45,922 bases of DNA from Acidocella sp. (lineage in GTDB: Bacteria; Pseudomonadota; Alphaproteobacteria; Acetobacterales; Acetobacteraceae): assembly GCA_029077825.1 (NCBI GenBank), contig JAQNCT010000015.1:1-45922 (forward strand), written 5' to 3'. Shown piece after piece: positions 41,092-45,922 of this stretch (positions are counted from its first letter, which is position 1; every line of letters begins with the position of its first letter). The notes below the pieces were generated by a model, which was not told the origin of the DNA, ran no database searches, and saw nothing but the letters and a program-made list of their open reading frames with translations. A program made the translations under genes and the position numbers.

Positions 41092-42018
41092 TTAGCTGCA
41101 CCGTTCCACCACCTCCGGCGCGTGGTGGCGCAGCAGCGCTGCTAACTGGCGAAATTGCATCTCTCGCGGGTCGCTGGCCCGCCACACCAGCGCGATGGTC
41201 CGCCCGGCGTTGCGCTCGTTCATGGTGCGGCATTGCACCAACTCACTAATCTCCGGCCGCGCCGCCACCGCCAGGGCGGGTAGAAGCGAATAGCCCTCGC
41301 CAGCCGCAATCATGTGCCACAACGTCTCCAGGCTGGTGGCATGCCTGGTGGCGGCAGGGGCGCCGGCGCACAGGGCCAGCGCCTGGTCGCGCAGGCAATG
41401 GCCCTCCTCCAGCAGTAACAAATCCGCAATCGGCAGTGCATCCAGCGTAATTCGTGGCAAATGCCCCAGCGGATGCCGCTTCGGTGTTGCCAGCACGAAG
41501 GGCTCGAAAAATAAATTGGCCGCCACTAACCCAGACATCTGCGGCACCGGCACCATCAGCACCACATCCAGCATGCCGTGCCGTAGCCGCTCGATCAGCG
41601 TGGCGGTACGGTTCTCGGTCAGCCGCAGCGCCACATCAGGCATCGCCTCCCGCAGCAGCTTCAGCAGCCCCGGCAAATAATACGGCCCCAGAGTCTCGAT
41701 GGCGCCCAGTTGCAGCAGCCCTGAAAGCCCGGCCTGGCGCTGCCCCCCCATGGCAATAAAATGCCGCGCCTCTGCCAGCACCCGCCCGATCTGCGCCAGC
41801 AGCACCGCCCCTTCCGGCGTTACCGCCACGCGGCGCTGGGTGCGCTCAAAAAACACTACCCCCAGGTGCGCTTCCAGCTTGCGGATTTGCTCAGAGAGTG
41901 CCGGCTGGCTCACCCCGCACCGCTCCGCCGCCCGGCCAAAATGCGTCAGCTCCGCAACCGCCTCAACATATTCCAAATCCCGTAGGGACAAACCAGCCAG
42001 AGATTTCTGTTTCATCAT
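41092..42018 (-). CDS. oxyR: LysR-type regulator OxyR
   Basis: 308 residues. The N-terminal winged HTH is LRDLEYVEAVAELTHFGRAA with CGVSQPALSEQIRKLEAHLG. The effector domain has the OxyR redox block EEGHCLRDQALALC, with Cys208 and Cys217 spaced as in E. coli Cys199/208, then SLETLWHMIAAGEGYSLLPA. Both cysteines are kept, so peroxide sensing through a disulfide is expected. A nested palindrome lies just upstream. Likely controls peroxide defence; no catalase or peroxidase gene is in the window. Confidence 0.88.
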   Translation of the reverse strand: MMKQKSLAGLSLRDLEYVEAVAELTHFGRAAERCGVSQPALSEQIRKLEAHLGVVFFERTQRRVAVTPEGAVLLAQIGRVLAEARHFIAMGGQRQAGLSGLLQLGAIETLGPYYLPGLLKLLREAMPDVALRLTENRTATLIERLRHGMLDVVLMVPVPQMSGLVAANLFFEPFVLATPKRHPLGHLPRITLDALPIADLLLLEEGHCLRDQALALCAGAPAATRHATSLETLWHMIAAGEGYSLLPALAVAARPEISELVQCRTMNERNAGRTIALVWRASDPREMQFRQLAALLRHHAPEVVERCS

Positions 42019-42023
42019 AACCC

Positions 42024-42069
42024 ATAGGTGTTGCCATTGATGTCTATATAATCAATCAACAACACCTAT
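42024..42069. promoter_or_regulatory. Nested palindrome upstream of oxyR (candidate operator)
   Basis: Outer arms ATAGGTGTTG (42024-42033) and CAACACCTAT (42060-42069) are perfect 10-bp inverted repeats; inner arms ATTGAT (42036-42041) and ATCAAT (42051-42056) share the same centre. The ATAG/CTAT ends are reminiscent of OxyR half-sites, though the spacing differs from the E. coli consensus. It starts 5 bases upstream of the oxyR start, so autoregulation is plausible. Confidence 0.55.
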
Positions 42070-42093
42070 CAATTATAAGGTTGCCTATCCGGC

Positions 42094-43467
42094 CTATTCA
42101 GCCGGCGCCAGGTTTGCCCGGCCGTAACCGTTCGGGCGGTAAAACACGATCCCGATCAGCAACCCACCAATGCCCACAATCTGGGTGGTAAGGTTAAAGG
42201 TGGTAATGGCGTAAATGCCCAGCCCAAAAAGTGCCAGCGCGCTCAACAGCGGGAACACCGCGTAACCCAAAAACGTACCCAAGGATTGCTTATAGCTATC
42301 ATGGTATGACCACGCACAAACCAATCCCGCCAAACCGTAATAATAGCACACCTGCACCGCAATGGCGCTCACGGAATCCGCCAATATGGTGGCGATGGAG
42401 GGCATAAAGCTTGAAACAAAAATCAACACCAACCCAAGCGCCAGCAACAAATACATGGTGCGCACGGGCGTGAGCGTTTTTTCCTGCACCACGCCAAAAG
42501 TTGTTGGCAAGGCACGGTCCCGGCCCATGGCGAACAAGGTGCGCGAGAATTGCAGCATGGTGGTCTCCAGCGTCGCCACACTCGAGAGGATCAACGCCAA
42601 TGAAGCCGCATAGCCGCCGGCCTTGCCAAGCCCGGCCTGCAGCGCAACATGATAGATCAAATTATCAGAAAACCCTGAAGCATCCTTCAAGGTAAACATC
42701 ATCAACGCCGCCACCGTAAAGGCGACAAACGAAGCAATGGTGATGAAAATAGATAAAAACCCACCGTTGCCAGCCGCATTCGGCGGGGCACCTTTGGTTT
42801 CCTCACTGAGATTGCAGGTCACATCCCAACCCCAATATAAAAACACCACAATCAGCGCTGAAGCGGCAAAAGTGCCGGGTGGATAATTAAACCCAAACCA
42901 CGACCATGAAAATGGCGTGACAGCACCGCCCACGCCGGTGTGAAAAAATGCCGCCAATGAAATGCCAAACAGGATCAAAAGTTCAATCGAACTCATCACC
43001 ACCTGAATTTTGCTGGTCAATTCAATGCCGGTTATCAATACCGCGCCGATGGCAATAAACCATACCGCACCAATCGAGGTTGTCAGCCACACGTTGCTGG
43101 CCAGATCGGCATCGAACAAATCAATTGTTGCGGTACCCAGCGGTACGCTGCCGGTTACCATGAAGACGATGGCGGCAATCAACAAGGCCCAGCCGGAGAA
43201 ATATCCGAAAAATTTGCCAAACCCCTGTTTGGTCCATTCATAAGCAGCACCGGCATTGGCCATCTTTTTGTTCAACCCCTTATAGGCCATCGAAATGCCC
43301 AGCATCGGCACTGCGAATATCAGCAGTGCATTGGGTGATACCGCCCCCGCCGCCGCCAGTAACCCGGCTATCGCCACCGCAATTGAAAACCCTGGGGCGC
43401 TGCCTGCGACCCCCATAATGATCGATTCAAAAAATGATAATGAATTAGCCTTTAATTCCACGCTCAT
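42094..43467 (-). CDS. APC-family amino-acid/amine permease (copy B)
   Basis: 457 residues with about twelve membrane segments. Conserved blocks: IIMGVAGSAPGFSIAVAIAG near the start (the APC SxxxxxxG helix), GAAYEWTKQGFGKFFGYFSG, VFLYWGWDVTCNLSEET and RTLFAMGRDRALP. It is a close paralogue of the neighbouring gene, co-oriented and 84 bases apart. The neighbour aguA makes an amine substrate possible, but the transported molecule is not visible from sequence. Confidence 0.85.
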   Translation of the reverse strand: MSVELKANSLSFFESIIMGVAGSAPGFSIAVAIAGLLAAAGAVSPNALLIFAVPMLGISMAYKGLNKKMANAGAAYEWTKQGFGKFFGYFSGWALLIAAIVFMVTGSVPLGTATIDLFDADLASNVWLTTSIGAVWFIAIGAVLITGIELTSKIQVVMSSIELLILFGISLAAFFHTGVGGAVTPFSWSWFGFNYPPGTFAASALIVVFLYWGWDVTCNLSEETKGAPPNAAGNGGFLSIFITIASFVAFTVAALMMFTLKDASGFSDNLIYHVALQAGLGKAGGYAASLALILSSVATLETTMLQFSRTLFAMGRDRALPTTFGVVQEKTLTPVRTMYLLLALGLVLIFVSSFMPSIATILADSVSAIAVQVCYYYGLAGLVCAWSYHDSYKQSLGTFLGYAVFPLLSALALFGLGIYAITTFNLTTQIVGIGGLLIGIVFYRPNGYGRANLAPAE

Positions 43468-43512
43468 CGGTCTGCACCCTTTCGTTCAATTTTCTCGAAT
43501 ATCTGCCCTGTT

Positions 43513-43523
43513 ACCGTGACGGT
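43513..43523. promoter_or_regulatory. Short palindrome between the permease genes
   Basis: ACCGTGACGGT is a perfect 5-bp inverted repeat with a one-base centre, 46-56 bases upstream of permease B's start. It may be a small operator, or chance. No promoter hexamers are convincing. Confidence 0.2.
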
Positions 43524-43551
43524 TATTCGTTATTAGTCTGAGATGTACCAT

Positions 43552-44958
43552 TTAACGGCTACCACGTAACCGTAACATCAATTTTTCGAAAAAAGGAAAT
43601 AGTTTATCGTTCCCATATCCTTCAGGATGATAAAAAACGATACCGGCCAACAACCCGCCGATCCCAACCAGTTTGGTGGTAATATCAAAGGTCGTGATGG
43701 CATAAATCCCCAGCCCGATCAGCGTAATTCCGCTCACCAGCGGGAAAATTCCATACAGTAGAAACTCGCCAAACGCGCGCTTGAAGCTTTTGCGGTAAGC
43801 CCAAAAGCAAACAATCCCTGCCAGGCCGTAATAATAACAAACCTGCACGGCAATGGCATTTACCGAGTCAGTAAAAATTTTGCCAAGTGAAGGCATAAAG
43901 CTGGTCAGGAAAATGAGCACCAGCCCCAAAATCATGAGCAGATACATCGCCCGCACAGGTGTCTCGGTTTTGGCCTCCACCACGCCAAATGCTGTGGGCA
44001 AAGCGCGGTCCCGTCCCATCGCAAACAACGTGCGCGAAAACTGCAACATGGTGGTTTCAAGTGTCGCAATGCTGGAAAGGATGAGCGCCAAAGACGCCAA
44101 TAATCCACCCATCGGCCCCAGCCCGGCTTGTAAGGCGACATGGTAGATCAGGTTGTCTGAGAAACCCGAGGCATCCTTCAAGCTAAACAAAAGCAGCGCT
44201 GCCAATGCAAAGGCAACAAACGATGTCATTGTAATGAACATCGACAAAAACCCGCTACTACCGGCTGCATTGGCTGGCTTCTTTACTGTTTCCTCACTGA
44301 GGTTACAGGTCACATCCCAGCCCCAATATAAAAACACCACCAGCAAGCATGAGGGCGCAAATGAGCCATCCGGATAGGCAAACCCAAACCAGTTCCATGA
44401 AAACGGTGTCACCGCGCCGTATTTGCCCGCATGAATGAAAGCCGCAACTGAAATCCCGCCCAGAATAAGCAGCTCAATTGAGCTCATAAAAACCTGAATC
44501 TGGCTGGTCAGCTTGATGCCAGTTATCAAAATCGCGCCTATTAAAATAAACCATACGGCACCAATTGATGTTGTTAGCAAAACATTCGCTGCATAATCAG
44601 GGTTGAACAAGTCAATCGTCGCGGTGCCGAGCGGCACGCTACCGGTGACCATGAACACCATCGCCGCGACCAGCAACGCCCAGCCCGAAAAATAGCCGAA
44701 GAACTTGCCAAATGCCTGCTTAGTCCATTCATAAGCAGCGCCAGCGTTCGGCGCCCGCCGGTTCAGTCCTTTATATGAAATGGCGATACCCAGCATCGGG
44801 ACGGCGAAAATCAATATGGCGTTGGGTGATACCGTACCCGCCGTGCCGATCAACCCGGCAATCGCCACCGCTATCGAAAACCCTGGGGCACTACCGGCGA
44901 CCCCCATAATCAGCAGTTCAGAGAATGATAATGCATTCGCCTTTAATCGTGCCGCCAT
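43552..44958 (-). CDS. APC-family amino-acid/amine permease (copy A)
   Basis: 468 residues with the same blocks as copy B in the same order: IMGVAGSAPGFSIAVAIAGL, NAGAAYEWTKQAFGKFFGYF, VFLYWGWDVTCNLSEET, FAMGRDRALPTAFGVVEAKT. The two are plainly the products of a tandem duplication that have diverged most at the C-terminus (here FPFFEKLMLRLRGSR) and in loops. Begins 24 bases after aguA, so aguA-APC-APC may be one operon. Confidence 0.85.
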   Translation of the reverse strand: MAARLKANALSFSELLIMGVAGSAPGFSIAVAIAGLIGTAGTVSPNAILIFAVPMLGIAISYKGLNRRAPNAGAAYEWTKQAFGKFFGYFSGWALLVAAMVFMVTGSVPLGTATIDLFNPDYAANVLLTTSIGAVWFILIGAILITGIKLTSQIQVFMSSIELLILGGISVAAFIHAGKYGAVTPFSWNWFGFAYPDGSFAPSCLLVVFLYWGWDVTCNLSEETVKKPANAAGSSGFLSMFITMTSFVAFALAALLLFSLKDASGFSDNLIYHVALQAGLGPMGGLLASLALILSSIATLETTMLQFSRTLFAMGRDRALPTAFGVVEAKTETPVRAMYLLMILGLVLIFLTSFMPSLGKIFTDSVNAIAVQVCYYYGLAGIVCFWAYRKSFKRAFGEFLLYGIFPLVSGITLIGLGIYAITTFDITTKLVGIGGLLAGIVFYHPEGYGNDKLFPFFEKLMLRLRGSR

Positions 44959-44982
44959 ATTTTAACGCCCCTAGAATGTTGC

Positions 44983-45922
44983 TTACCCGGTTAACCTCGC
45001 TGGCTGCTGCTGGGTGATGCAATGAATATTGCCGCCCCCCAGTAAAATCTCGCGCCCGGGGATCATGATAATCTCACGGTCCGGAAACAGTGCTGCCAGA
45101 ATTTTTTTCGCTTCGACATCAGTCTCAACGCCAAATTCTGGTGCAATAACCGCGCCATTCGCAATATAGAAGTTAACATAGGAGGCGGCCAGCCGCTCCC
45201 CCGCGCGGCGGTTCATTCCGTAGGCAGTTTGGTCGATTCCTATCGCCTCATCTGCCTGAAAAAACATCGCTTTCGGCATCGGAATGTGCCGCACCGTCAA
45301 TTGGCGGCCTTTGGCATCCCGCGCCGCTAGCAGCAGCACCTCGGCATCGCGCGAGACTTCATAATGCGGGTCGGCTGGGTCATCGCACCAGCTCAACAAC
45401 ACTTCACCGGGACGCACAAAGCAGGCCAGATTATCCACATGCCCGCCGGTCTCATCATGCGGCACGCCGGCCCCCAGCCACACAACATGTGAGGCACCCA
45501 GGTAATCTTTCAAAACCTGCTCAATCTCCTGCCGCATAGCACCGGGGTTGCGGTCCTGCGCCAACAGGCAAGCCTCGGTTACCAAAACCGTGCCCTCGCC
45601 ATCAACATGAATGGCTCCGCCTTCTATAATGTATGGGGCGCGGTAGCGGGGCGCGTGGGTAAGCTGCAGCATTTTCGCCGCCACCGCATCATCCAAATCC
45701 CATGGAAAATAAAGGCCATTTTGCAGGCCGCCCCAAGCATTGAACGGCCAGTCCACCCCGCGCAAGTCACCGGCACCGTTCACCACGAAACTAGCACCTA
45801 CATCGCGCGCCCAGGCATCATTGCTGCTTACCTCAACCACCCGTACGCTCTCCGGCAGCACCGCCCTGGCAGCGTGCCACTGGCGCGCACTTACCATCAT
45901 GGTCACCGGCTCGAAACTCGCA
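44983..45922 (-). CDS. aguA: Agmatine deiminase, 5' truncated by the window
   Basis: The frame runs past the window end: the residues before the first GTG candidate read ASFEP and continue VTMMVS, the usual interior of the family, so about 50 N-terminal residues are missing. VVEVSSNDAWARDVGASFVV, then VPHDETGGHVDNLACFVRPG and the C-terminal nucleophile Cys in LGGGNIHCITQQQP are all present. It converts agmatine to N-carbamoylputrescine and ammonia. It heads a set with two APC permeases. Confidence 0.93.
   Translation of the reverse strand, partial: ASFEPVTMMVSARQWHAARAVLPESVRVVEVSSNDAWARDVGASFVVNGAGDLRGVDWPFNAWGGLQNGLYFPWDLDDAVAAKMLQLTHAPRYRAPYIIEGGAIHVDGEGTVLVTEACLLAQDRNPGAMRQEIEQVLKDYLGASHVVWLGAGVPHDETGGHVDNLACFVRPGEVLLSWCDDPADPHYEVSRDAEVLLLAARDAKGRQLTVRHIPMPKAMFFQADEAIGIDQTAYGMNRRAGERLAASYVNFYIANGAVIAPEFGVETDVEAKKILAALFPDREIIMIPGREILLGGGNIHCITQQQPARLTG

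Overview
The window joins the structural and lysis half of a contractile-tailed (myovirus-type) prophage (about 1-22,320, all on the + strand) to about 23.5 kb of chromosome. The host genes suggest a Gram-negative alphaproteobacterium, most likely an Acetobacteraceae-type member of the Rhodospirillales. The grounds are GC-rich host genes with alphaproteobacterial-looking proteins, the murJ-trpS pair, a B12 riboswitch with a TonB receptor, and an OxyR-type LysR regulator. This assignment is an inference; no rRNA or other marker is present. The phage part is visibly richer in A+T than the host genes.

Phage layout: end of a scaffold-like gene, major capsid protein, small capsid accessory and connector genes (1-3980), a 46-residue ORF, tail sheath, tail tube, and a tail-assembly chaperone with a textbook -1 frameshift site (GGGAAAC followed by a 9-bp stem). 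A short protein (240 aa) sits where the tape measure should be. Then come a gpU/DNA-circulation-like protein, LysM protein X, hub D, spike V, wedge W/gp25, J and I. A long adhesin cassette follows (11,963-20,578): a glycine-rich fibre, a fibre-tail adaptor, a beta-helix tailspike, a collagen/Ig-repeat fibre and a spike with an SGNH esterase-like domain. A lysis cassette ends the module (XhlA-like protein, GH108 muramidase, two-helix holin candidate, i-spanin, o-spanin lipoprotein). The last phage stop lies only 10 bp from the azlD stop. The integration and head-packaging genes are outside the window.

Host layout: azlCD branched-chain amino-acid exporter (-); a cobalamin riboswitch and BtuB-type receptor (+), closed by a bidirectional terminator shared with a MetA-pathway-type outer-membrane protein (-); a CDF metal exporter translationally coupled to TonB (+); gmd-rmd for GDP-D-rhamnose (-), divergent from a GT4-type glycosyltransferase (+); a SIMPL-domain secreted protein (-); a CHAP-domain lipoprotein, murJ and trpS (+); an ATGA-coupled folP-glmM-thiD operon (-); an alpha/beta hydrolase, a GST and a PCuAC-fold protein without copper ligands (+); then aguA (cut by the window end), two tandem paralogous APC permeases and oxyR on the - strand, with a nested palindrome upstream of oxyR.

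The genes group by theme: phage tail with several receptor-binding proteins; cell envelope and surface polysaccharide (gmd, rmd, GT, murJ, glmM, CHAP); metal and cofactor uptake (riboswitch-btuB, tonB, CDF); and amine or amino-acid handling (azlCD, aguA-APC-APC). I saw no tRNA, rRNA, insertion sequence or CRISPR array.
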